From an uncultured Prevotellaceae bacterium (GTDB taxonomy: Bacteria > Bacteroidota > Bacteroidia > Bacteroidales > Bacteroidaceae), in the NCBI GenBank assembly GCA_900316315.1, contig ONCK01000003.1, positions 1 through 64,000 on the forward strand: a DNA stretch of 64,000 bases, in the 5' to 3' direction. Made by a program: the position numbers and the translations under genes. The notes under the pieces were generated by a model. That model was given only the letters and a program-made list of their open reading frames with translations, was not told where the DNA came from and did no database searches. Of the stretch, positions 25,535-34,287 are shown one piece after another (position 1 is the stretch's first letter; the number at the start of each line of letters is the position of its first letter).

Positions 25535-26242
25535 TTACTTTTGATTTGCTGTTTGCAGGAAGCTCATATAGTTGCCCAAGCACTGCTTAAGCATATCGTT
25601 GACGCCATTACTTGTAAGAGTAGCACCGGTGATGCCGTCACACTCCACTTCCGGGTCTTGAACTTTTCCACTTTTTACAACAGAAAGGTCAATCTTGTTG
25701 CTACCTTTCTTCATCACGTGCTTCCCTACAAACTCTTGTTGAAAAGATACTTCGTTAATACGTGCGCCGAGTCCGGCTGTCTCACTCTCATGAGAGAAAT
25801 AAGTTCCGTAGACAGTGCGCAGGTCATCATTGAGCGCGATATAGCCCCATATACTTCCCCATAAGCCCTTACCTATAAGAGGAAAGATATATTTGGTCTG
25901 GCCATCCACTTTACATATATAGATGGGTAATCGATCATGGGTAATCTCTTTGAAGGAAAGCAGAAAACCATCTTGGTCCTGTTTCCGGCCATCTTTGACA
26001 ATATGACCTTTGGCGTCCACAATCTCATCTTGCAGTATAATCTCTTTGTATTTCTGCTCAACCTGGTCATTGCTCAGATTGCGCACATTGAGTGCTGCAA
26101 GTATTTGCTTCTTTTTATCAATACGTTCATTAGCTTGCGATTGCGGCTCAAGCACTTTGCTGACAAATGCCAAAAGAAATGCAACGACTATGACCACTAC
26201 CGAAGCATATATTATAGTATAACTATTCTTATTCGTATTCAT
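25535..26242 (-). CDS. nqrC: Na+-translocating NADH:quinone reductase subunit C
   Basis: NqrC carries a covalently bound FMN on a Thr at the periplasmic face. The 235 residues have a single N-terminal helix (about 9-27) and an FMN-bind domain. The flavinylation motif is visible as CDGITGATLTSNG near residue 207, where the Thr of GAT would receive FMN from the transferase ApbE (ApbE is not in this window). The length is slightly below that of Vibrio NqrC but normal for Bacteroidota. It sits between nqrB and nqrD. Confidence 0.95.
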   Translation of the reverse strand: MNTNKNSYTIIYASVVVIVVAFLLAFVSKVLEPQSQANERIDKKKQILAALNVRNLSNDQVEQKYKEIILQDEIVDAKGHIVKDGRKQDQDGFLLSFKEITHDRLPIYICKVDGQTKYIFPLIGKGLWGSIWGYIALNDDLRTVYGTYFSHESETAGLGARINEVSFQQEFVGKHVMKKGSNKIDLSVVKSGKVQDPEVECDGITGATLTSNGVNDMLKQCLGNYMSFLQTANQK

Positions 26243-26253
26243 ACCGTTTGCTT

Positions 26254-27414
26254 TTATTTATTATTGGCTCGTCTAAGTCTTTTACTAATGTTTCTGTCTA
26301 CCACGAAATAGTCAATCAGCGGTGCAAAGGCATTCATCAGTAAGATAGCCATCATCATACCTTCAGGATATCCCGGATTGAGTACCCGCACTGTGATGGC
26401 GATAAAACCTATGAGAAATCCATAAATATATTTGCCTGTCTCCGTACGGGATCCGGTAACGGGATCTGTTGCCATAAATACGGCTCCGAAGCAAAATCCT
26501 CCGAGTAGAAGGTGCTCGTACCATTCAATATTTGGTGTCATTCCCAGAGCCTCAAAGAGAGCGGCTGTCAAGCCTCCTCCTACAAATACACTTAGCATGA
26601 CCTTCCAGCTTGCGATACCTGTCCATAGCAATATCACGGCACCTATCGCGATAGCTATCACGCTTGTCTCGCCGACGCTACCGGGGATTAAGCCTGTTAT
26701 CATATCGCAGACAGACATGTTGGGAATAGTGGCACCTTGCTTCACAAAGCTTAACGGCGTGGCCTGAGTAAATGTGTCGGGCAAGTCGTTGCCAAGTCCG
26801 CAGATGCTCCCATTGGCCACCCATACGCTGTCGCCTGTCATCTTGGACGGATAAGAGAAGAATAGGAATGCGCGTGCTACGAGCGCTACATTAAATACAT
26901 TCATTCCGGTGCCGCCCCACAGTTCCTTGGCCAAGATGACGCTGAAGGCAATGGCAAGTGCCATCATCCACAATGGAGTCTCCACTGGGAGTATCAAGGG
27001 TATCAGCAGGCCTGTTACCAGATAGCCCTCCTGTATCTCTTCATGATTGACTTGAGCGAAGATAAACTCGATGCCGAGGCCTACCACATATGATACAATA
27101 ATACGCGGGAGCATTACCAAAAAGCCATATCCGAAAAGTTGCCAGAAACTTCCTGTAATACCAGCCGCAGCATAATTCTGGTGGCCGATGTTGTACATAC
27201 CAAATAGCATCGCGGGCATCAGGGCAATGACAACAAACGACATAATACGCTTGGAGTCTATCGCATCATGAATGCTCACGCCATTCCTGGAAGTCTTGTT
27301 GGATACAAGCAGAAATGACTCAAAGCCCTCATAGACGGAGTGCAGAGCATGTAGCTTGCCGCCCTTATCAAAGGTGGGGCGTATCTTGTCAAAAAAATTC
27401 TGTATGCTATTCAT
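26254..27414 (-). CDS. nqrB: Na+-translocating NADH:quinone reductase subunit B
   Basis: NqrB is the largest membrane subunit (386 residues, about ten helices) and forms much of the Na+ path; it also carries a covalent FMN and riboflavin. A candidate flavinylation site is the Thr of TFTQATPLSF near residue 222. KELWGGTGMNVFNVALVARAF and the C-terminal TDPVTGSRTETGKYIYG are conserved family stretches. The N-terminal soluble part (about 1-55) precedes the first helix. It begins 12 bases after nqrA. Confidence 0.95.
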   Translation of the reverse strand: MNSIQNFFDKIRPTFDKGGKLHALHSVYEGFESFLLVSNKTSRNGVSIHDAIDSKRIMSFVVIALMPAMLFGMYNIGHQNYAAAGITGSFWQLFGYGFLVMLPRIIVSYVVGLGIEFIFAQVNHEEIQEGYLVTGLLIPLILPVETPLWMMALAIAFSVILAKELWGGTGMNVFNVALVARAFLFFSYPSKMTGDSVWVANGSICGLGNDLPDTFTQATPLSFVKQGATIPNMSVCDMITGLIPGSVGETSVIAIAIGAVILLWTGIASWKVMLSVFVGGGLTAALFEALGMTPNIEWYEHLLLGGFCFGAVFMATDPVTGSRTETGKYIYGFLIGFIAITVRVLNPGYPEGMMMAILLMNAFAPLIDYFVVDRNISKRLRRANNK

Positions 27415-27426
27415 GTCTGTGTATGA

Positions 27427-28776
27427 TTAAGCCATTTCTTTTCTTAAGTTATCCAGACCTTCACGTACGATACGCTGAAGCTCAAGCTTGGAGCTGTCGA
27501 CAAACTCTGCCACGGCAAAGTCCTCCGGTGCCACCTCGTATATACCGAGTTGCTCCATGCGGTCGATATCCCCTGCTAGGATAGCCTTGACCAGATAGCC
27601 GGCATAGATATCCATAGGGAACACTCTGTCATATTCTCCGCTCATGATAATATGTCGTTCACCGCCTTTGATACGTGCGTCAAGATTGTACGTTTTCTTA
27701 CCACACAGCCAACTGAAATATGAACGACTAGTCGAGAAGTCCTTAAGTCGGGGTCTGATCCAGCCCAGCACTTCATGTTTATCGTCACCCTCAGGTATGG
27801 CACATACTTCTGTGACATGTGAAGCGAGGAAACTGTCTCTTGCTGCCATCTGTCCCACCAAAGGGTTACCATTGATCAGTCTGACATGCTCTTCCTGTTT
27901 AAGCTTACCGTCGCAGATAGCAGCCATGCTGGTACCGATATATACTTTCAAGTACTTAGGGTCTTTGACTTCGCTGCCTGCAAAAGCAATAGTGCGCTTT
28001 AGATCAACCTGTCCCGTTCTGAGCAGGTGGCCTATGAAGATAACCTCTTCCGCTCCCAGTGTCCATGCGATTTCACCTTTATTGATCGGACTTACATGGT
28101 TGATTTGCACGCCCACGTTGCCTGCCGGATTGGGGCCGTCAAAGATAGTCACGGTAGCGTTTTTAATCTCTGCTAACGAGCTATCGGCCTGTGCAGTAGA
28201 AATGCCCAGATAGACAGGAGCCCATTTGGCCAGCGCATCAATGCCGAACTGGAAATCCTCCTCCCTACCCTCTATTACATAACTGAAATCTGCAGCTAGC
28301 GGCATCTCGCTAAAGGTGGAAACGAAGATACCTTTTGGCTTGTCATTAGGATTGGCAGTGATATCATATGGACGTTGCTTGATAAAAGCAAAAAGTCCAG
28401 CTTTCAGCAATAGGGCCTTGAGGTCTTCTGCACTCATCTGCCCAAGCGGCACAATGCCAAAATCCTTGGATTTCTGCTCAGCATCTGCCTCAACTCTTAC
28501 GCTAAGGACCTTGCGCCTTTCTCCACGCTCTATTAGCGTGACTTTGCCACTGACAGGGCTGACCACACAGAGCTCTGGTTGAGACTTATTGACAAACAGT
28601 GGGTCTCCAGCCAACACAGTGTCGCCTTCCTTAACTGTCACTTTTGGCTTGAACCCGTAAAAGTCGTCTGGTACGATGGCCAATGTGCCTGTTGGCGGAA
28701 TCTCCGTCACTTGCTTGGCCGCTCTACCTTCGAGAGAGATGTTCAAGCCCTTGTGTAGCTTGATTTTATTTGCCAT
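27427..28776 (-). CDS. nqrA: Na+-translocating NADH:quinone reductase subunit A
   Basis: NqrA is the cytoplasmic subunit implicated in quinone binding. The 449 residues begin KIHKGLNISLEG-like (IKLHKGLNISLEGRA). They continue with a biotinyl-lipoyl-like region (VKEGDTVLAGDPLFVNK) and include KGIFVSTFSEMPLAADF and the late GEYDRVFPMDIYAGYLVKAI. It is first in a tight six-gene operon nqrABCDEF with gaps of 5-12 bases. A TAAATTTG -7 element lies at 28817-28824 on the minus strand, about 41 bases before the start, but no matching -33 TTG was found. Confidence 0.95.
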   Translation of the reverse strand: MANKIKLHKGLNISLEGRAAKQVTEIPPTGTLAIVPDDFYGFKPKVTVKEGDTVLAGDPLFVNKSQPELCVVSPVSGKVTLIERGERRKVLSVRVEADAEQKSKDFGIVPLGQMSAEDLKALLLKAGLFAFIKQRPYDITANPNDKPKGIFVSTFSEMPLAADFSYVIEGREEDFQFGIDALAKWAPVYLGISTAQADSSLAEIKNATVTIFDGPNPAGNVGVQINHVSPINKGEIAWTLGAEEVIFIGHLLRTGQVDLKRTIAFAGSEVKDPKYLKVYIGTSMAAICDGKLKQEEHVRLINGNPLVGQMAARDSFLASHVTEVCAIPEGDDKHEVLGWIRPRLKDFSTSRSYFSWLCGKKTYNLDARIKGGERHIIMSGEYDRVFPMDIYAGYLVKAILAGDIDRMEQLGIYEVAPEDFAVAEFVDSSKLELQRIVREGLDNLRKEMA

Positions 28777-28816
28777 TTCTTAAATTGAAAAGTAATAATG
28801 TTGCTTTTTTACTTTG

Positions 28817-28824
28817 CAAATTTA
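28817..28824 (-). promoter_or_regulatory. Candidate -7 element of the nqr operon
   Basis: TAAATTTG on the minus strand fits TAnnTTTG and is suitably placed before nqrA. The expected TTG about 20 bases upstream is missing, so this is a weaker call. Confidence 0.45.
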
Positions 28825-29017
28825 ATCAAATTTGAAGGATATGCGGCTCTCTTTTATAGCAAAATACTCACGATTCGACATCAAAATTCGATAAAAATCC
28901 ATTCAAGTTTACATCACCCTTTTTAGATTGCAATCCCACTTGATAAAAACAATGATAAGGTAGCCACAAGCAAGGCTTAACGTGACATTTTAAAAACAAC
29001 TTGCCTTGTAAAAAAAT

Positions 29018-29053
29018 CTAGGTCCGACCTTGTTTCAACAAGATCGGACCTAG
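29018..29053. repeat. Hairpin repeat, second member of the family
   Basis: Arms 29018-29034 and 29037-29053 pair along their length apart from one C/A mismatch (C28 in 29028, A in 29043), the same position as in the hairpin at 329-364. The outer four pairs and the first inner pair differ from that copy but remain paired. It lies in the 360-base gap between nqrA and the DUF4923 gene, whose other content is a weak AAGC...GCTT pair and the third member at 29103-29125. Confidence 0.65.
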
Positions 29054-29102
29054 TTATAAGCGAAGCGCGTGCTTTTTTATAGAAGCCCTATCTCTATTAG
29101 AG

Positions 29103-29125
29103 ACCGGACATAGTTCTATTTCGGT
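29103..29125. repeat. Degenerate third copy of the hairpin repeat
   Basis: ACCGGA, an unpaired C, then ATAG-TT-CTAT and TTCGGT form an imperfect hairpin that keeps the unpaired C after the GGA/CGA element. It lies 12 bases past the stop of the DUF4923-type gene and may act as its terminator. Confidence 0.4.
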
Positions 29126-29136
29126 AAAGCTTCGAT

Positions 29137-29790
29137 TTACTGCTTGGCAAATTGCAGGCCGAGTTGCATGCCTGTATAATTGTCAGCCAGCGTAGATATG
29201 AGCTTCAAACTGCTACTGCTGACATTGACTTTATTGAGCAGTTTGACAAATTGCAGGAGCTTGTCGGCCTTAAAGGTAAGCTGCATATTGTTGCCTTTGA
29301 GATTGGCATTGGCTCCCAGAGCCTGAATGCCGGCATGGCTGAAATAGACATTGCTGCCATCGACCTTATAGGTGCCGGAGATATTTTTGCCATTAAGCTG
29401 ACATACAAAGGTGCTGTCTGCTTTGAAGGTAAACTTCATTGCTCCAGGCTTAATGCCATATTTTTGCAAAGCTTGACCACTCTGATTCTGTATTGTATTT
29501 GCTATTACGGCACCTCCAGCCTGGGAAAGCAGATTCTTGGATTCAAAAGCTGCAGCTGGTTCACTGTAGCTCCATGTGCCCACAATGCTCTTAGCCGAGA
29601 CCTTCTTAGTTCCTGTAAGAAAATTGAAGATAGAGGATGCTGTTGTTGACTTGGATGATGACGTCGAGCTACAGCTACCAAGCAAGCCGCCAAGGATAGA
29701 ACTAGCTGCGCTCTTAATGTCTTGTGCCTGAATGCTAACAGGCGATACTGTGAGAAGCATGAAAAGGCTTCCCAAAATAATTTTTTTCAT
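29137..29790 (-). CDS. Exported DUF4923-type protein
   Basis: The 217-residue protein has a clear signal peptide (KKIILGSLFMLLTVSPVSI, cleavage near AQA) and a Ser-rich stretch. A lipocalin-like domain then begins with IVGTWSYSEPAAAFES and KFTFKADSTFVCQLNGKNI. This matches my memory of the DUF4923 family of Bacteroidales, whose function is unknown. The ATG at 29788-29790 was chosen because it immediately precedes the signal peptide; the upstream extension (21 residues) is not leader-like. It lies 121 bases after the M6 protease on the same strand and may be co-transcribed with it. Confidence 0.75.
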   Translation of the reverse strand: MKKIILGSLFMLLTVSPVSIQAQDIKSAASSILGGLLGSCSSTSSSKSTTASSIFNFLTGTKKVSAKSIVGTWSYSEPAAAFESKNLLSQAGGAVIANTIQNQSGQALQKYGIKPGAMKFTFKADSTFVCQLNGKNISGTYKVDGSNVYFSHAGIQALGANANLKGNNMQLTFKADKLLQFVKLLNKVNVSSSSLKLISTLADNYTGMQLGLQFAKQ

Positions 29791-29911
29791 TTGATTAGAT
29801 GTTATTAGTATGGTATTGAAATATAGGTTTACTTGACTTTCTGAATTTGACAAACGTCTGTATGTGAAAGAAGTCGCATCTGTAAAACGTATTTTATTCT
29901 TTTTTAAGTCT

Positions 29912-31960
29912 CTATTTCATCACTTTTATGGTGTGTTTACCAAGTTTCAAGAGATAGATACCGCGTGGTAAAGTCACGTCTGTTGCTAACCCGTTTAGTC
30001 TGTATCGGCCAATTTTCTGACCGGAGGCCGTATAGACCTCTACGATGCAATTGCCGAGTTGTTCTTCCAGTCTGGAAATAGACGTAGGACGAGTGGAGAA
30101 TGACACTTGACTTGACTCGCTATCGAGCCAATTATCATTGCCAATAGCTTTGACATTTACAGTATAGGACGTGTTGGACTGCAGATCTGGGATTGTAAGG
30201 CTACTAACTGTTACAGTATCAACATGAGACGTTCCTTCTGAATCAGACCAGCTTATAGCGTACGCGACGGCATTACTATTGGCTGTCCACGTGAGAGTGG
30301 CGGAAGTCTCGCCTAGGTCTGCTACAGACAAGTCTCCTACAGGGTCGAGTTGGCCCTCACACTGGTAGTAGAAGGTCACGTCACCATTGCTCTCGCGGGT
30401 GATTTGCTTGAGACTGCGATTAAAGTATTGACCTGTATACGCCGTGTTAGGAGGCGTAGAAAAGTCGGAAATCTCTGTATTAGAACTTATACCCGGATAG
30501 AGATCTCCTTGGTAATCTGCTTTTGAGGCGTAAACGTAATTGCCAGATGAATCAGTCGAAACTGCCGGAGTGAGTGTACCGTCAGCCGGCAATATTGTCA
30601 TACGCTGGTGGTTGCGATCGTTATTGACCCTATTGCCTGTCCATGCCGATGCGAGGTAGTCAACATGATATACGAGCATGCCTTGCCCATACCAGCTATT
30701 AAACCATCGCGACGATTTTCTGTTTTCCAGTATCAGGTACTCGTTGCCCGTTGCATCATTGGGATTTTGGATAATATACGATCTTGTGTCTGTTGATCCT
30801 GTCAAAGGTGAGAGGACGACTTTTTGCTTGACATTCTGGAGCGTGACTGGGGTAAGCCAGCCCATAAACATGCGTTCATAGGCTGAATACCCGACCGGTC
30901 GATTGCCCTGTGCCTCAAACTGCCCCCAGTCCATGATATCCCAGTAGTCGAGGCCGAAGTTGTTGGCGAGATTATTTGTACTATAAAAATCAGGCAGCCC
31001 TAATGCGTGACTAAACTCGTGACAAAAGGTGCCGATTCCATCAGGCAGAAGTTTTCCTGAGCCATCGTAGTCTGCCAACTCGTTGGTACACAGCCCTGCA
31101 CTAAAAGCGATGCCACCGGTCTTATGAGACAGTGTGAATATATTTTTTGCCCAAAGATCCGTACTATTTCCGGATACTTGCTCTCCCTCACCAGCATAAA
31201 TGAAAGCAGTGAAAGATACGATGCCGCTTGTGGCATATTGGCTCAAATTATATCCCTTAGCCAGTGCCGAGTCGAGAGCTTCTTTCATCATCGCTCTATC
31301 GTTGACATCCGACCCATATGTATTATTCTGTCCATAGTAAGATTTCGGATGGCTTAGTTTGACAACTCCAAGCACGTCAAAATAGGGCTTAAAGAGGCTA
31401 TCGCTTTGCATAATGAAGTAGTCTCTCACACTTCCCCACGCATTGCCTTCTGAAAAATGAGATGCATTGAAATGCTTATCAAAGAATGTGACATTGCAGG
31501 AATCACTAAAATTGATGTCGCTAAACTCTACGAGGATTACGGGCACACGTACTTCCCCTTTACTTCTGACAGGTGCAAGTGCACTGGAGCCAATGCCCAG
31601 ACGCTGAGCTTTGGTGGTGGCAGTAGATTGTACTGCTAGGGATGCTTTGCTGTGCATTGCCTGCAAATTCTCTGCTACAGAGCGGTCGGAGGGCTCATGA
31701 GCATACAGCTGAGAGCGCACCAACTTATTGCCCGATCCGATTGTGGCATATCTCCAAGCTCCGTCGCTACCCATCAAGACAGGTATGCCGTCCCTTGTCT
31801 GCCAATAGTGAAATTTCTCATCACCGGCAAGTTGTACCGTAACTGACTTGCCATCAGGCTGTATCAGGTGTCGAGTCGTACGATATGCCCGACTCGCTGT
31901 CGCAGACTGCGTGATAAATATCAATAATATAAGTAATAAGCTCTTTCTCATCAATTTCAT
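29912..31960 (-). CDS. Secreted M6-family metalloprotease with fibronectin III and C-terminal sorting-type domain
   Basis: The 682-residue protein has a signal peptide (MRKSLLLILLIFITQSATA), a propeptide region and an M6/immune-inhibitor-A-like catalytic domain. The zinc motif is CHEFSHALGLPDFYS, that is HExxHxxGxxD with both His ligands, the Glu and the final Asp. An Fn3 domain (VGDLSVADLGETSATLTW, about residues 535-620) precedes an approximately 50-residue tail with IVEVYTASGQKIGRY and PRGIYLLKLGKH, which looks like a type A type-IX sorting domain. The ATG at 31958-31960 is preferred because a more upstream start (31981) would lie inside a TAATTTTG -7 element. It is a plausible cargo of the system regulated by porX. 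Confidence 0.85.
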   Translation of the reverse strand: MKLMRKSLLLILLIFITQSATASRAYRTTRHLIQPDGKSVTVQLAGDEKFHYWQTRDGIPVLMGSDGAWRYATIGSGNKLVRSQLYAHEPSDRSVAENLQAMHSKASLAVQSTATTKAQRLGIGSSALAPVRSKGEVRVPVILVEFSDINFSDSCNVTFFDKHFNASHFSEGNAWGSVRDYFIMQSDSLFKPYFDVLGVVKLSHPKSYYGQNNTYGSDVNDRAMMKEALDSALAKGYNLSQYATSGIVSFTAFIYAGEGEQVSGNSTDLWAKNIFTLSHKTGGIAFSAGLCTNELADYDGSGKLLPDGIGTFCHEFSHALGLPDFYSTNNLANNFGLDYWDIMDWGQFEAQGNRPVGYSAYERMFMGWLTPVTLQNVKQKVVLSPLTGSTDTRSYIIQNPNDATGNEYLILENRKSSRWFNSWYGQGMLVYHVDYLASAWTGNRVNNDRNHQRMTILPADGTLTPAVSTDSSGNYVYASKADYQGDLYPGISSNTEISDFSTPPNTAYTGQYFNRSLKQITRESNGDVTFYYQCEGQLDPVGDLSVADLGETSATLTWTANSNAVAYAISWSDSEGTSHVDTVTVSSLTIPDLQSNTSYTVNVKAIGNDNWLDSESSQVSFSTRPTSISRLEEQLGNCIVEVYTASGQKIGRYRLNGLATDVTLPRGIYLLKLGKHTIKVMK

Positions 31961-31978
31961 AGCAATATTTATTTGGTG

Positions 31979-31996
31979 CAAAATTACACAAAATTA
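31979..31996 (-). promoter_or_regulatory. Two overlapping-register -7 elements of the M6 protease
   Basis: On the minus strand TAATTTTG occurs twice (31986-31979 and 31996-31989), ten bases apart. A TTG at 32007-32005 is 18 bases from the first. They lie 19-29 bases before the chosen start codon. Confidence 0.45.
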
Positions 31997-32263
31997 TCCA
32001 CGTGCAAGACATTGAGAAACAAACATCCTATTATTCAAATGATATTTTGTCATCATCCTATCATAATCTGACAGACTTAGGGCTTGAAGACGGAGATAAG
32101 CTCTCTGGTATATAGTCATCCGGAAGACGTAACAGCCATCTCCGTTGTCGTTTAGCATCGGTCCTATATCCGATGTCTCAACCATGCAGATTATGCCCAC
32201 TATAAAATCAAATTTGGCATTTTTTTTGCTGTAAGGCAAATGAGAAAGGAGCTAACGAATAAA

Positions 32264-32929
32264 ATGGCATTTATAGATTACTATAAAATTATGGGCGTGC
32301 CCAAGGATACCCCGCAAGACAAGATGAGGGATGCCTATAAGAGGCGCGCAAAACAGTTCCATCCGGATCTGCATCCCAACGATCCTAAAGCAAAGGCAAA
32401 GTTCCAGGCACTCAACGAGGCTTATGATGTACTGAGTGATCCTCAGAAACGAGCAAAATATGATCAATACGGACAAAACTGGAAGGAAGCCGATGCCTAT
32501 GCTCAAGCAGGAGGCACGGGAAGCGGACAAGGTGGCAACGGGTTTGACGGTTTTGATTTCAGTCAGTTTGAAGGAACTGGTGAAGGCGGATTTAGTGACT
32601 TCTTTGAGCAACTCTTTGGCAATTTTGGCAGTCAAAGGACTCGCCGGAGCGAATTTTCCAATATCAATGCCAATGCTGAGGCCAATGTCACTATAGATAT
32701 GTATACTGCACTTCTAGGAGGTGACATTATCCTCCAGACACGACAAGGCAAACTCAAACTTAAAGTAAAACCCGAGACGCAAAACGGTACCAAGGTGCGT
32801 CTCCGCGGCAAAGGCTATCAGAAGCCAGACGGTACATATGGCGATCTAATCATACACTATAACGTACAGTTGCCTACTCACCTCTCAGAACACCAGCGCC
32901 AGTTGCTCCGGGAGATGCGTGAAGGGTAA
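32264..32929 (+). CDS. Short CbpA/DnaJ-type co-chaperone lacking C-terminal domain I
   Basis: The 221 residues start with a full J-domain (DYYKIMGVPKDTPQDKMRD..., with the HPD motif in KQFHPDLHPND, about residues 33-35). A Gly/Phe-rich linker follows (about 75-125) and then a single beta-sandwich like CbpA C-terminal domain II (ALLGGDIILQTRQGKLKLKV, LRGKGYQKPDG). In CbpA-type proteins another domain of roughly 80 residues (CTD I, the main substrate-binding site) lies between the G/F linker and this part; here it is absent. The ATG at 32264 has an AAGGAG-like sequence 13-17 bases upstream. No CbpM modulator gene follows. Confidence 0.85.
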   Translation: MAFIDYYKIMGVPKDTPQDKMRDAYKRRAKQFHPDLHPNDPKAKAKFQALNEAYDVLSDPQKRAKYDQYGQNWKEADAYAQAGGTGSGQGGNGFDGFDFSQFEGTGEGGFSDFFEQLFGNFGSQRTRRSEFSNINANAEANVTIDMYTALLGGDIILQTRQGKLKLKVKPETQNGTKVRLRGKGYQKPDGTYGDLIIHYNVQLPTHLSEHQRQLLREMREG

Positions 32930-32967
32930 TCTACAAGAGAAAAATTAGGATTAATTTCTACTTTATA

Positions 32968-32999
32968 AGTGCTTGTCAAATAAAGTTTTGGCAAGCACT
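32968..32999. terminator. Bidirectional terminator between cbpA-like gene and argH
   Basis: Arms 32968-32977 and 32990-32999 pair over ten bases (AGTGCTTGTC / GGCAAGCACT). On the plus strand a T-run follows (33003-33011), ending the co-chaperone transcript. The hairpin includes the last codons and the stop of argH (32976-32978) on the other strand. Confidence 0.65.
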
Positions 33000-34268
33000 G
33001 TTCATTTTTTTCTTTATCTTGTCATTACACAGATTTCCTATAGATCCGGCATGAGTATGATGTACTTCACGTGTCGGCTTATAGGTATTATTAAGCACCT
33101 GCTCACCTACTTCTCGATAAGCATCACGGAATGGTACCCCCTTGAGGACCATACGGTTGACATCCTCCACGGTAAAGAGATAATCGTACTTGCTGTCCTT
33201 GAGAATATCCGTATTGACATGGATGTGCGGAATGATAAATGAGGCCATACGCAGGCAGTCCTTGATACGCGTGGTCGCAGGAAAAATGACGTCTTTAAGC
33301 AATTGGAGATCTCGATGATAGCCCAAGGGAAGATTTGTCGTGAGGAGCGACACCTCGTTGGGCACAGCCTGGAGGCGATTGCACTGACCGCGCATGATTT
33401 CAAAGACATCCGGATTCTTCTTGTGTGGCATAATGCTCGATCCCGTCGTAAACTCCTTTGGCAAAGAGATGAAGCCGAAGTTTTGACACATGAAAAGACA
33501 ACAATCCATCGCAAACTTGCCCAGCGTACTTGCTACTGAAGCAATAGCGTATGCAGCTGCACGCTCTGTCTTACCTCGACTCATCTGGGCGGCTACTACA
33601 TTGTAATTCATTGTTTCAAAATGAAGCAATTTAGTTGTCATTTCACGATTGAGGGGGAAGGAGGAGCCGTATCCAGCCGCACTGCCAAGAGGATTTTGGT
33701 TTGCCACATGGTAGGCGGCACGGAGCATCTGCATGTCATCTATCAGACTCTCGGCGTAGGCACCAAACCAAAGGCCAAAACTCGACGGCATAGCTACCTG
33801 CAAATGCGTGTAGCCTGGCATCAGCACCGACTTGTACTTTTCGCTCTGCGTCTGTAAAACATCAAATAGCTGACGAGTCAACTTGCCAATCTGCTGGAGT
33901 TCGTCGCGCATGAAGAGTTTGAGGTCGACCAGCACCTGATCATTGCGACTCCGCCCAGAATGGATTTTCTTGCCAACAGGACCTAATTCCTTGGTAAGCA
34001 GATACTCGACCTCAGAATGCACGTCCTCGAAGCCATCTTCAATGACAAAAGTGCCGTCTTCAGTAGTACGCAGTATCTTATGTAGCGCCTCAAGCAGTAT
34101 GTCAAGCTCGGCCTTGGTTAATAGCCCGATGCTCTCCAGCATCTTGATATGGGCGATTGAACCCTCTACATCATATTTGGCAAGACGCAGGTCCAGTTGG
34201 CGATCATCGCCGACAGTAAATGCGTCCACATTTTGGTCTTCTTGATAACCCTTGTCCCAAAGTTTCAT
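32976..34268 (-). CDS. argH: Argininosuccinate lyase
   Basis: ArgH splits argininosuccinate into arginine and fumarate, the last step of the pathway. The 430 residues show the start KLWDKGYQEDQNVDAFT, HSGRSRNDQVLVDLKLFMRDE near residue 100 and the superfamily signature GSSIMPHKKNPDVFE near residue 265. The C-terminus is short compared with E. coli but typical of Bacteroidota. It is the last gene of the arginine operon. Its stop codon lies inside the hairpin at 32968-32999, so transcription may end just past the coding region. It follows the deacylase gene after 19 bases. Confidence 0.94.
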   Translation of the reverse strand: MKLWDKGYQEDQNVDAFTVGDDRQLDLRLAKYDVEGSIAHIKMLESIGLLTKAELDILLEALHKILRTTEDGTFVIEDGFEDVHSEVEYLLTKELGPVGKKIHSGRSRNDQVLVDLKLFMRDELQQIGKLTRQLFDVLQTQSEKYKSVLMPGYTHLQVAMPSSFGLWFGAYAESLIDDMQMLRAAYHVANQNPLGSAAGYGSSFPLNREMTTKLLHFETMNYNVVAAQMSRGKTERAAAYAIASVASTLGKFAMDCCLFMCQNFGFISLPKEFTTGSSIMPHKKNPDVFEIMRGQCNRLQAVPNEVSLLTTNLPLGYHRDLQLLKDVIFPATTRIKDCLRMASFIIPHIHVNTDILKDSKYDYLFTVEDVNRMVLKGVPFRDAYREVGEQVLNNTYKPTREVHHTHAGSIGNLCNDKIKKKMNSACQNFI

Positions 34269-34287
34269 TATAATTATTATGTGTGTA

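Noticed and set aside
31994..32239. An 81-codon minus-strand open frame upstream of the M6 protease
   Set aside because: It overlaps the protease promoter elements, has no recognisable motif and no start context, so it is probably chance.
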